NCBI RefSeq assembly: GCF_921293095.1
Contig: NC_060259.1
Location: forward strand, 5,456,001 to 5,520,000
Direction: 5' to 3'
From: Ischnura elegans
Taxonomy: Eukaryota; Arthropoda; Insecta; Odonata; Coenagrionidae
DNA length: 64,000 bases
Shown here: positions 1 through 10,251 of the stretch, piece after piece
Position numbering within the stretch: the first letter of the stretch is position 1
Layout of the letters: each line of letters opens with the position of its first letter
The notes under the pieces: generated by a model
The model's input: the letters and a program-made list of their open reading frames with translations, nothing else
What the model was told of the DNA's origin: nothing
The model's database searches: none
Translations under genes and position numbers: made by a program

Positions 1-2044
1 TCCCGACTGAAGTCCGTAACGCGATTTGGAGAAACTGACGCGCCCTGGACGGGAGCTTGGGAGTCACCCGCCCGGGACCCGGCGATTCATTTTCTCCATA
101 GGAGAAACGAGGAAAATACCAATGGCGGACCGTTGTGGGCGATCGTACTGCAGTTCTAATTGTATTCTAATATGGTTTTTTACGTATTTGTGACAAAATA
201 GAACACGAAAATGCATTCTTCAAGTTTGGCAGGCAACTTATGTAGTGTAATTTGTGACAAGAATAGAAATTTTTGTATGGCTGCATTTGCAAGGAAACTA
301 CGTGCAGTGAACTTTCATTGTGCCTCTAGTATAAGTGAACAAAATTTGTGTCCTTAGTGTACCCCTTAGTGAATTGATTGCACATAGACGATGAAGTAAA
401 GAGTGAAGTGTGTTGTGAATGTAACATCTTCGACGAAATTATTTCGCACGTATATAATTTAGGCTACGAATCAACTGTATACATTACGATGAAAGGTATC
501 TAACTATGTATTGCGAAGGGGATATGTTTCATATTTGAACTAGTCTTACTTTAGGGATACATCGAACGCCTGTTAATTTTCATTCGTTTGTTCGCTTCTA
601 AGTTCTGTTTGATTTTATTACGTATTGCATCTATTTCCAATTCCCGTTGTGAGACGTGAGGTTTTGGCAATGTTTACATTTCACGCATTTCGTTGTGTTG
701 TTGTTTGTTTTTGTTTTGGTCATGTTACGGTGAGAGTGATAGTGAAATTCGAAGTTTGTTGGTGTTACAATAACTGGTTTAGCAATTTGTTTCAACCTAT
801 TCATTTAATTGTCTTCGCAATGTTAATGTGAAATAACGTAATCTGATTCTAAGTCGTTAGTGATGAGTAGGAAGTGAGGTGTAAAGAATCCTTTCGAACT
901 TCAAGGAGTGCAAATTCTTTTAGTGTGTGCAAAGTGATTGGAAAACCGATTATCATGTTTTATTAGTGTTACATAATGGTGTTTTATATTTATTGTGAGC
1001 CAAGATATTTATTGAAACAGTTGATTCCGAATATAATGATTATAAGTATTAAAAAGATAGAAATGTGTGCGTTGTAGTGCTGTATGTGATATGATGAGCA
1101 ATAAATATGTACAAGTAAGGGTAATTTTGCTTTGTTTTCTCTATATATACCTCTAGTAAACCATTTTCCCCATGTTTTCGCTATTCTACGCTGTCAGTCT
1201 TTGAAATTTTTAAAAGTAGCGAGGCAGGTTGTTGTGTTTCCTAAACTATAACATTTTGGGAGATTGTAACATATGTTACTAATTGCTGGCACGTAGGTAT
1301 TTGCAAGAATAAATATGTACCATTCACACATTTATCTTAACGTTATTTTCTTTACGATTCTTTTCTGCATAGTAAAGTTTTTCAATTTTCTTTTTCCACT
1401 CCCACATTGTGTATTTCAGCTTTTCGAGGATAAATGCATGTAATACTGACGTTGATAGTTATGTTTTTCCATACTCATCATGCATTCACCAATGAAAGTA
1501 AGCATCCGAAGTGCAAAAAAATATGCCATATATATCATCAATGAATACAGCGGCCGTTTGTATACAAGATTACCTACATCTAAAACATAAAAATGCTTTG
1601 GTGTTACGCATTAGTCTCTCCTTTTTCAATGGTATAATATACTCTTTTGTGTGTACTAATGAACAAATATATCTGCGATGGATTTAAATCGATTTATCCA
1701 CTATCAATTATAATGTCGATGCATCAATTTCTTTTATTTGAAAGTTTAACTTTAATGATGAACGAGTAGCCCTTATTACAGGTGAGAATCGTTTGATTTC
1801 CCTCTCGTTTTTTTATTTGAAACAAAGCTTTTCTATTGGTTCTTCACGGTATCGCCGGCTTCGGATTCAATATTTTTCATACCTACCTGCCGTTCCTGTC
1901 CGATACCGAGAATTAGAGTTTTCTCCGGTAGCGGCCAGGAACTGATGTTCTCTCCGCCAAGTTACGGACTACAGTCGGGAGAAAACTACGGGAGAGTACA
2001 GAGTCTCCGGAGAAAGGAGAATTCAAGTTACGGACTTAGGCCCC
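1..2044 (-). mobile_element. Non-autonomous TIR element, truncated by window edge
   Basis: This stretch is the reverse complement of 45743-47661 joined to 49931-50053. It ends at 2044 with the terminal repeat CTTAGGCCCC, which mirrors GGGGCCTAAG at 45743. The outer ~100 bp hold reiterated TCCGTAAC and GGAGAAA words. I see no credible coding sequence; the open stretch at 625-831 has no recognisable domain. It lacks the 2.27-kb THAP insert of the other copy, and the intact empty site falls at 122-123. The superfamily is unknown. CAG follows the right end of both copies, so CAG may be a 3-bp target duplication or part of the element. Confidence 0.85.
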
Positions 2045-3282
2045 AGGATTTGAACTCTTGCGTTTGTTTTGGACTCCGATGGATAGCAATGTTGTACTGA
2101 AGTTCTCATATGTTGTCTTGTGTACGCCTGTATTCCTGTGTTCGCCTGTCTCTTGTTTTATGCTGAGTCATTAAAGTTATACTCTTGAAATAGAACGTGC
2201 TCTGATTTATCCCGAGTAGTGTAAAACAATCATGAGATAAAGAGAACCAGACAAGCAATATAGGAAATTAGTTCGACCGAGTTCAATATTCGGCCGTTAG
2301 ATGGCAGCACTTTCGTGCATCCTCATCCTCACGGCATCTCTCTAAGTGCGGCGGTATCTCTCTTCCGCATCCCCTCGGCAGTGTACCGGCATATGGATGG
2401 CATCTATATGAAAGGATGTACTCATACTCTTTGCATCTGGATGACATCCAGCTGCCAAAAAGAAATTTGATGGTTTGTGCCGGCTGGGACACTACGGTGA
2501 TTAAATTTCGTCAGGCACAAAAATAAATTAATGTATAAGCAAATGCAAAGTTTTTCAATCAATAGAAGATGGATCCCTCAGTCTCAGAAAGTGCGAGAAG
2601 GTTGAAAATATTAAGAAGTTACGTCATTTAAAATAAAAAATGTTGCAATGGCAACACTTCTACTTACCCAGATTCTGATGAAGGAAGCAAAAGTAGAACT
2701 TGAGCGGTTGATAAACTTTCGTTGGACAAGTTTCGCAAACAGCAAACACAACACTACAAAGTTACGTAATAACTGTAGATGATTACCGAGGTGCAGGTGA
2801 AACAAGTAAATGAAGAACTTAAGAGGCTGATAAACTTCGGCAGGATCAATTTCGCAAACGTCGAACACAACACAGTTAACGCAACATTATTCATGGGTCG
2901 TTGGATGTGAAAGCGGTAATCGCAGCAATCGCGATATCTTCGCGGACACTTCTGTTTATGTATCGATGGAAATAGACTATTGGTGGAATCGACTATCGAC
3001 GGAATCCACAATCGATAGGTTGAAATCACGGGCGGGAGTCCAAATCTTGGCATTCAAAAACATAAAGTTTCGCCTCATGACTTGAGGAATAAATTCCACT
3101 GAAAAATATCTTTTTTGTTTCATCGCCTCAGTAGATAAAAAAGCACGAATGAAATCACATTTCGAAGAGCATTTTTCTTTATGAAACGAGGGACTTTTCA
3201 TGACAGAATTCTTTTACATCTTAAGAGAGTTGATTGATTTTTTTAATTTAATCTGCATTTCTTCATAACCAAGGCGGACGGC
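2045..3282. other. Unassigned sequence
   Basis: I recognise no gene here. The open stretches on the minus strand at 2.28-3.20 kb have no known motif. The segment around 2160-2230 (CATTAAAG, then TATACTC and an AT-rich tail) vaguely resembles the 3' part of a retrotransposon LTR, but no partner repeat is present. Confidence 0.4.
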
Positions 3283-3622
3283 GTTCTTGGGTGTTCCGAA
3301 CAAAAATGATAGAACACTCTTGGTAGGCATTTTCTCGGGCGTTCACCTACGTTCCAACGCAGCCCAGTTAGATAGCGTTACGAGTGTTCCAGAGCAGAAA
3401 GGCAAACACACTCGGGAGGTGTTCTACCGCGTTCCTAGAGAATTTCTGAACTGGTTTATCAGCACAGCGTTTACTTACGTGCAAAAAAAGAGGGAAACAC
3501 AAATACACGTGGGAGAACATCGACAAAGGCGATGAAAACATCTAAGAACGCATCAGAACCTCTAGAGAACATCTGTAAACACTCTCCAGCACCGTTATCA
3601 GCCTCCTTCATTTTTGCCAGGG
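3283..3622. repeat. Iterated GTTCT/AGAAC-word element with CCCTGGCAAAAATGAA terminus
   Basis: GTTCC, GTTCT and their complements GGAAC and AGAAC recur about fifteen times at irregular spacing, often flanked by ACAC or GTGT. Read on the minus strand, the right end begins CCCTGGCAAAAATGAAGG. That closely resembles CCCTGATAAAAATAAAC at 58238 and the ends at 16284 and 60701. No matching left terminus was found. The open frame at 3287-3535 is simply a translation of the word array. Confidence 0.55.
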
Positions 3623-4419
3623 CTGCCTCAAGCCATCCGGGAAAAATGAATTCACTGATGAATCAGTTTGAAGATATTAAATGAGATGACGTCTTTATCC
3701 AATGAAACTAGAAGGAAAGTAAGAAGAGAGTAGCGGCTCGAGCCGACACCTTTACAAAGAATGAAGATACCTGCGTACAAACGTAATTATTTGCTTTGCC
3801 AACCTCGCTGCCGTGAATGACACCTGCCCTTTGCAACAGGTCCCACTCCATGTTTTCAGGGAAGAGTTAGCTGGTAAGGTTTTCCAACTAAATTCCAAGT
3901 GTTTTTCACGTGACACCATCACGTGGACTACCATTCGTCTGGCTCCTACCCTTCCACATATTTGGCGTGAGTGGCCCTTTCTGAGGTAATTTAGATTTAT
4001 TCCTGTCAGTGCACTTCTTGGGGTCATAGGAGCACGCAAGTAACGGAAAGGTTTTAGCCCATTGGAAAGGACACTATATTGAAGACTACATGTGGAAATA
4101 GTATACGGACAGAGTAACCTTTAAAGGACACTTATCGTTTACTAATGGCTACACTGTAGCGGATACAGAAAAGAAACTCAAGAGGGGGGCGCAAAAGATA
4201 TCTTGACCAACCTTTACTTTTATCCTTAAAAAAATCAAGTCACATGCAAAGTCTAAGAAAGTATTATTTAAACTGATTATACGCAAATGAAATACAAAGC
4301 CAATTTATGATATAAAAAAGTAAAATTTGTAGTTCTGCAATGTTTGGTTATGCAGGCGGCCAGGAAAGGGTTGGGGGGCATGCCTCCCATATGCATCCGC
4401 CACTGAGATTACATATCGA
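3623..4419. other. Unassigned sequence
   Basis: No gene recognised. Open stretches on both strands around 3750-4040 show no family motif. The rest is AT-rich single-copy-looking DNA. Confidence 0.35.
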
Positions 4420-4660
4420 AACAGTATATGAAAGGTATACATATACCTCTCAGATTCTGTTTCCATATGTAGCACATACGTATACAGTATATGAAAGGTA
4501 TATATATACCTTTCGTATACTGTATACGTATACGCTTCAGGATACTGTTTATGTATGCTTAGAATCAAAAACATGTATACAGATTCTCACGGAAACAGTA
4601 TACACCTGGTATACTTACGGTGTATGTATACCGTTACCAGTGTGCTGTCTGGGATGTTTC
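4420..4660. repeat. GTATAC-word repeat with a 52-bp near-perfect palindrome
   Basis: Variants of GTATAC and AAAGGTATA are reiterated throughout. Positions 4478-4529 form an inverted repeat with 26-bp arms and one mismatch, centred on TATATATA, so the strand can fold into a hairpin. Open frames in both directions only translate the words. Confidence 0.65.
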
Positions 4661-4741
4661 AAGCGGAAGCAATGACAAATTTCTTAGCAACAGTGAAGAT
4701 GACCATCAAGAATAATTGATATCTGAAAATTTAATCTACTT

Positions 4742-5040
4742 GAAAAGGAGCCAAATGTTGATGATATTGTCCTTGTAAAATTTGAGCCCATAGATAATAT
4801 GGATGTTTATTACATTGCCAAAGTAATATCAACAAAAGACAAAATTGGTGATGTAGAAGTTTGTTTTTTAAAGGAAAAGCTTAAACAACGAAGGCTATTA
4901 TAGTTTTCGTCTCATCTTAGATGTTTCATTGATTAGACTTTCTGATATAATGATTTTGCCAAAACCTTCACTTATGGCTAACACAGCAAGGCTCCATACT
5001 TTTTATAAGGTTGCTGTTAACTTTAAATTGATATCTTTAA
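4742..5040 (+). pseudogene. Decayed C-terminal fragment of a transposon-type protein
   Basis: In one frame the sequence reads like a small C-terminal domain common in insect transposon-derived ORFs: DDIVLVKFE, then YYIAKVIS and CFLKEK. After a stop and frame change near 4900 it resumes with DVSLIRLSDIMILPKPS. The hydrophobic/LP-P pattern and order support one ancestral domain of roughly 95 residues. No start, upstream exons or partner domain are visible. The fragment lies directly upstream of an MITE insertion. The family assignment rests on recollection of similar insect proteins and is uncertain. Confidence 0.4.
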
Positions 5041-5056
5041 ACTTAAGTATTATAAC

Positions 5057-5323
5057 CAGTGGCGTAACTAGACATATGCTTTGGGGGGGATGGCAAGGCC
5101 TGGGGTGGCAATCCCCCCCCCCCCCCAGGCAAATGGGATCCGTGAAAATCTTTGAAAAACGACGTCTGGAAATACATTTCACATCATTTTGGCACTTAGA
5201 AGTTAACTTCACGCAGATACAGTTATTATATGTCAAAACAAGACTATGTATAGTTATAAGTATTTTTTTATTTGTCTAAGGCTTTGAGGGGGGGATCTAT
5301 CCCCTCATCCCCCCATACCACTG
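5057..5323. mobile_element. hAT-like MITE with perfect 8-bp target-site duplication
   Basis: The element begins CAGTGGCGTAACTAG and ends with the inverted TACCACTG. Long G and C runs lie near each end (5083-5120, 5287-5314). It is flanked by ATTATAAC at 5049-5056 and again at 5324-5331. An 8-bp duplication with CAGTG-type ends is the hAT hallmark. At 267 bp it has no coding capacity. The same family occurs at 59032-59300 and, truncated, at 15274-15497. Confidence 0.85.
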
Positions 5324-5331
5324 ATTATAAC

Positions 5332-6056
5332 CTTTCCATTAGTATTTTAAATGTCAAAGAGGTTTATTTGTAAAATAAACTTCCTTTATAAGTACAATTT
5401 ACAATAAATAGCTGTTAAAATGTATTATGTATTCTTGAGTTCATTACCATGTCTCATTGTGGCCCCACTTTCGGCACTTATTTAGACACTTGCAAGGATT
5501 TTTGTGAAGTAACTTCAGAGCCATTCAAATTTACATTACATCATCGTAAGAAGAGAAGAATTTGTAGAAAACAGAGAAGTTATCAGCTGAAAAGACAGAA
5601 ATAAATAATGTCAATTGGAAAAACTATGAAAAATGATGTACTGATATTTGTGTCATTGTGGCCCACTCTCCCCTACCTCTCAATTAGCAGGTTAGTTTAT
5701 GAACACATTTTTTATTCAAATGTTTTCTGCATATTTAATCTCCATTGTGAAAGATGCCAGCAGGAAGATGTTTTTTCTCCCTTATCAACACATTTCATTC
5801 CATATTTTATAGTATCTAAGTCGTCCTTCTGCTAGTTTTATACTGCTTCAAAGAAACACTTCAACCTTGTTACATGGTAACTCTTCCACTCTCTCTATAT
5901 CTGAAATATATTCACCCATGAAAAGATTTTTTTGAACAAAAAGAAAGGTGGGATCACAAACCAGCATGGAGAATAGAATTATTGGGAATATTATTAGGAG
6001 CATTATCCCATTTATGCCAAAGGTTTGAAAAATGCGAATTTTACCTTGATTTTTAC
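5332..6056. other. Unassigned sequence
   Basis: No gene recognised. A short repeated phrase (TTTGTGTCATTGTGGCCC-like) occurs near 5450 and 5650, suggesting an old internal duplication. Confidence 0.35.
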
Positions 6057-6300
6057 ATATTATAGTGTGACATTTTTTAATGTTCCCCCCCCCCCCCCCA
6101 AATTTCTGATACCCCCCCCCCCCAGAAATTCCTCCGAACTTATCCGCAGAACTTCTCCCGCTAAGGTTTTTCGCGCTAAGGATTTTCGCGCAAAGGCCCT
6201 TCCACAAAGGCCCTGTCTCGCAAAATCCTGTCTCCGGAAAATCCTGCCTCCGGAAAACCTGCCTCCGGAAATCAGCATCCGAAACAACCACCCGTAACCA
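6057..6300. repeat. Poly-C tracts and a degenerate ~17-bp tandem repeat
   Basis: Two runs of ten or more C occur at 6085-6122. They are followed by an array built from GCTAAGG, TTTTCGCGC and CCTCCGGAAAA phrases that drifts along its length. Open frames on both strands are repeat translations. Confidence 0.6.
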
Positions 6301-6947
6301 GCCCCGAACCCAGCCTACCTGCAATGCAAGACTACTGCGGAGGAATACTTACTCCATGGCAAGCAAGGGGAAATGGGTGCTAAGTCCCTAGTATGCACTT
6401 TGGAGTGAGAAGTTTTACCATAGTCCTATCACAACTCTCTCTCCCTCCAACACCTCACCCCACTGTCTCTCCCCTCCTTGTGTTCCAATGAATATCACTC
6501 TGATTCAGCTGATGTCTCCAACCCAGAAGTTTGAGGGGGAAATTCTGGCCGGTATGCTGTTCACTCCAACCCAGGGATGATGTTTTGCGGAGCAGCCTGT
6601 CAACAGGGACAGTGACGCAGCGGATTGAACATCGGCCTGACTACCTTGGAAAAACCCCTCCCCTCAATCCTGTCTCGTCGTGCAAAAGCTAACCTCTCTT
6701 CTGCTCGGGCCCTGGTCGTGGACGCATGGCCAGTGGGACAAGGCCAATTTAGAAAAAGTATACTGCTGGTATTTAGTTGGTAATGTTTCCTATGGGATCA
6801 TTAATTATCATCATTGTTTTCTGTAATACTTCTGATTTTGAATACTCTACTTGGAATAGATATTGAACGAAAATACTCGTAAATTATTTTTGGCAATTTT
6901 TTTTCTTGTGAGCTGATTTCTTGTTTGTGGAGTCTTTTCCCTGACTA
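6301..6947. other. Unassigned sequence
   Basis: No gene recognised. The segment at 6540-6740 has a base composition unlike its AT-rich surroundings and could be an old repeat, but neither pol III boxes nor terminal repeats are clear. Confidence 0.3.
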
Positions 6948-8779
6948 CGGGGATACTATGCCGCTCCGTCGCTTTTCGTCAATGGATAATTTCCATTCGC
7001 GGCCTGTCAACGAAGCGCGTACGCAGCATGTGAATGTCCGCTATGAAGCACGTACGATAGGATACGAAGCGCGCAGGAACACAGCACTCAGGCTAATCTC
7101 AATCGATTGGGTCGAAAATTAGATATATCGTAACTCGCACGATCGAAAAATGTATCGAACGCAACACAATCGATAGCTACCAACCGTAGCGAGAATGTTA
7201 TGAATCATTATGAAGTGTAAGTCCTCAATAGGTAAATAATACTATATCATGAATTCTAATTACCATGATATCATACTATTTACCTATTGAGAACTTACAA
7301 AACTTACTCGGCCACTTAAATAACTCTGCGAAAAATGAGATTCTCATGGCTAATTCACTCATCCCCAACATGCAGCATTCATAAGTGGATCGTACTTACT
7401 TGGAAACCTTGAGATGTTAATAAGAGTAATTTCTTACTAAGTTTGACACTAAATAAGACATCACATGGCCCATGAGCATTGAAAATCTTACCCTAAAGCC
7501 TGACGAAATGAAATTTTTAAATAAAAATTGCCGATGAAACAGGACTGCTGACACATCTGCTATTAGTATGATCGAATTCATCAGAACGCAAGCAATAATT
7601 AACGTATAGTTCAGTCTCAGCTACTAAAACGTACCCGTACCAGGCGCTAAAGTATTTAAAAAATTATTTGGGATTAGTATAAAAGTCTCTACGTCACTGC
7701 AGTAGATGTATCAACCTATTAAAAATATGAAAGTCCAGCCAAATCACCAGCATAAACATTTGTAAAATAAAATATGATATCTCAAAGATCACACATCCGA
7801 AATTATACGTACTTTGCATGAAGTCATCACCACAAGAAATTTGAAGAGGCAGGAAAGAAAAAACCACAGAAACAAAATACAGGTACTACGTATTTTCTTT
7901 AGTCAATCACAATAATATTTCCAATTTTCTCTTCTAACCCACATCTAATTTAGCGAAACAATTACTCTTATTCTCTTTTGAATAGAAAATTATTTAAAAA
8001 GAGGACTGGCCGATACATAATACCTATCTTCAATACTTTCTCCTATGAACGTCCACTATCACAGCATCAACTTGCACAAATCAAATCCACATCCACAAAT
8101 ATGTCACTTCTGCCACAATGTCTGTCTTCTTGGCGACAGGTAACAGTGAAGCAATGGTACCTTCCTCCAATCTTGGCACCTTCAATTCAGCAAGAATTTT
8201 CTCCTCGTCTTCTCGTCCAAGGCCACAGATTATTTTCTGATATCACAAGGTGCGATGTGAAGCTCGCACACCTAAAATTAATAAATAATAAAATACCATG
8301 TAACTTATTAGGTCAAATCATTTCCAATTTTTGGTATTTCTGCATGAGAAATCAAATTACTAGGCTCGTAAATATTGTAAATAATTGTATACCTAATTTT
8401 TTTTATTTTAAACTATAACATAAGATAATTTGAAATGATGAAAGCCGACGTGTAATACACCATAGGGCAAGCTAAGAAACAACATACGACTCTATAAACT
8501 TGGCTCCTAATTCCTAGTTTTTCCTTTAACCACACGTTTACTGAATAAATTGGTACAAAAAATACAACTAAAATGCAAGAATTTTCAAATGAATAGCTGC
8601 TACAATATTTTGAATCACCATTTTCAGTACTGAAGTGATGCATCAACATCCCGAAGCCACTTATAACTTAAAATTAGATCGAAATAATTACAGCGAGAAA
8701 TAGTACATACCTCACAGTTTTTCGTAGCGGTGAAATGTTTTCTTCTTATAGCCCAAATGCACTTCTTCTTCAACTCAGG
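6948..8779 (-). mobile_element. Truncated THAP-element copy (array unit 1)
   Basis: The sequence is collinear with the full element at 41139-43645 but starts about 50 bp inside the terminus. It stops within THAP exon 1 (reverse strand, 8711-8779), where GGATCT is joined to CTTTCGAATAG, an earlier point of the element. That junction begins unit 2 as a partial tandem duplication. Divergence from the other units is clearly higher than among units 2-4, so this is the older copy. Confidence 0.75.
7217..7298. repeat. Subterminal hairpin of the THAP element (short form)
   Basis: The arms GTAAGTCCTCAATAGG and CCTATTGAGAACTTAC extend inward for about 35 bp each, with few mismatches around an AT-rich loop. 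Equivalent hairpins sit near 10579, 13137, 37163 and 41468; the last two carry an extra nested hairpin. Confidence 0.8.
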
Positions 8780-9482
8780 ATCTCTTTCGAATAGAAAATT
8801 ATTTAAAAGAGGACTGGTCGATACATAAAAACTATCTTCAATACTTTCTCCGATGAAAGTCCACTATCACAGCATCAACTTGCACAAATCAAATCCACAT
8901 CCACAAATATGTCACTTCTGCCACAATGTCTGTCTTCTTGGCGACAGGTAACAGTGAAGCAATGGTACCTTCCTCCAATCTGGGCACCTTCAATTCAGCA
9001 AGAATTTTCTCCTCGTCTTCTCGTCAAAGGCCACAGATTATCTTCTGATATCACAAGGTGCGATGTGAAGCTCACACACCTAAAATTAATAAATAATAAA
9101 ATACCATGTAACGTATTAGGTCAAATCATTTCCAATTTTTGTATTTCTCCATGAGAAATCAAATTACTAGGCTCGTAAATATAGTAAATATTTGTATGCC
9201 TGATATTTTTATTGTTTTAGACTATAGCATAAGATAATTTGAAATGATGAAAGCCGACGTGTAATACACCATAGGGCAAGCTAAGAAGCAATATTCGATC
9301 CTATAAACTTGGCAGCTTATTCCTAGTTTCTCCTTTAACCACACGTTTACCGAATGAATTAATACAAAAAAGACAACTAAAATGCAAGAATTTTCAAATG
9401 AATTGCTGCTACAATATTTTGAATCACCATTTTTAGTACTGAATAGTACTGAATAGTACTATAGTACTTCAGTACTGAATAG

Positions 9483-9512
9483 TTCGGGATGTTGATGCAT
9501 CAACATCCCGAA
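9483..9512. repeat. Perfect 30-bp palindrome in the THAP intron
   Basis: TTCGGGATGTTGATG is followed directly by its own reverse complement. It is repeated at 12041-12070 and 42982-43011, and with one mismatch near 14599. The unit-1 copy near 8632 carries only the right half. Adjacent AGTACTGAAT words are themselves reiterated, so the intron has been growing by small inverted duplications. Confidence 0.9.
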
Positions 9513-9567
9513 GCCACTTCTAACTTAAAATTACATCCAAATAATTACAGCGAGAAAGAGTACATAC

Positions 9568-9713
9568 CTCACAGTTTTTCGTAGGGGTGAAATGTTTTCT
9601 TCTTATCGCCCAAATGCACTTCTTCTTCAACTCAGGATCTTTTGGAAAGCTAAAATTTTGAACCATGTCCCGGAGTTTCCATTACATCCCGACAATACAC
9701 ACACGAAAGGCAT
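9568..9713 (-). pseudogene. THAP zinc-finger exon 1, frameshifted
   Basis: On the minus strand an ATG opens MPFVCVLSGCNGN, supplying the first two ligands of the THAP C2CH finger. After a frame change the sequence continues with SFPKDPELKKK, CIWAIRRKH and TPTKNCE, and ends at a GTATGT splice donor. The exon is 146 bp, not a multiple of three between ATG and donor phase, so the finger cannot be read in one frame. The same lesion recurs at 12126-12271, 14684-14829 and 43067-43212, implying that the family spread after losing the ORF. Confidence 0.75.
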
Positions 9714-10251
9714 TTTTAACTAAAATACCTCACAAACACGTTTCTGAAGCCCAGTGAAAGAAATTAAAGAATAAGGGAAACATCCCCAGACGGCACAGAA
9801 CCGTCCGTATCTAATTCGTAAGTACATAGTACCCATTGACTACGGGGATACTATGCCGCTCCGTCACTTTTCGGTAATAGATAATATTCATTCCCGACCT
9901 GTCGACGAAGCGCGTACGTAGCATCACCATTGCCGGACACTATTTTTCACCAACTTAACCACAAAAATCCCTGAAATGTGGTGAGACGTAACTTAAACGA
10001 CGCGATCTCCAAAGGTCAGTGCTGGCTTTTGATCGGGCCTTCTTTGGAAGGATATGGCACCACCCGCGAAAGAAAATAGTCCCAGACTGAATACAGGTTT
10101 ATCGATGAGATACAATTTTGTAGGTGCATATGATTTTGCCAGCCCTCTTGTATCTTTTTTCTTCATTAAAAGAAATAAGAAACAAAACTTTTTTAATAAC
10201 TTCCTAATCGCGATTTCTTGTATCCACTTATATGTTGATGGTCCACCTTCG

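Larger units (their letters stand above)
8780..10251 (-). mobile_element. THAP-element copy (array unit 2), interrupted
   Basis: A partial copy starts at the CTTTCGAATAG junction and runs to GTCCACCTTCG at 10250, missing the last ~36 bp including the terminal repeat. At 9785-9924 it is interrupted by a 140-bp end fragment of the same family (CCCAGACGGCACAG and adjoining subterminal sequence). THAP exon 1 lies at 9568-9713 on the minus strand. Confidence 0.75.

Noticed and set aside
625-831. Open frame with an identical partner on the minus strand at 46956-47162
   Set aside because: The match is explained by the two inverted copies of one non-coding element; no domain, and codon start is not ATG.
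5848-6324. Gly/Pro-rich open frames on both strands
   Set aside because: Produced by poly-C tracts and a short degenerate tandem repeat.
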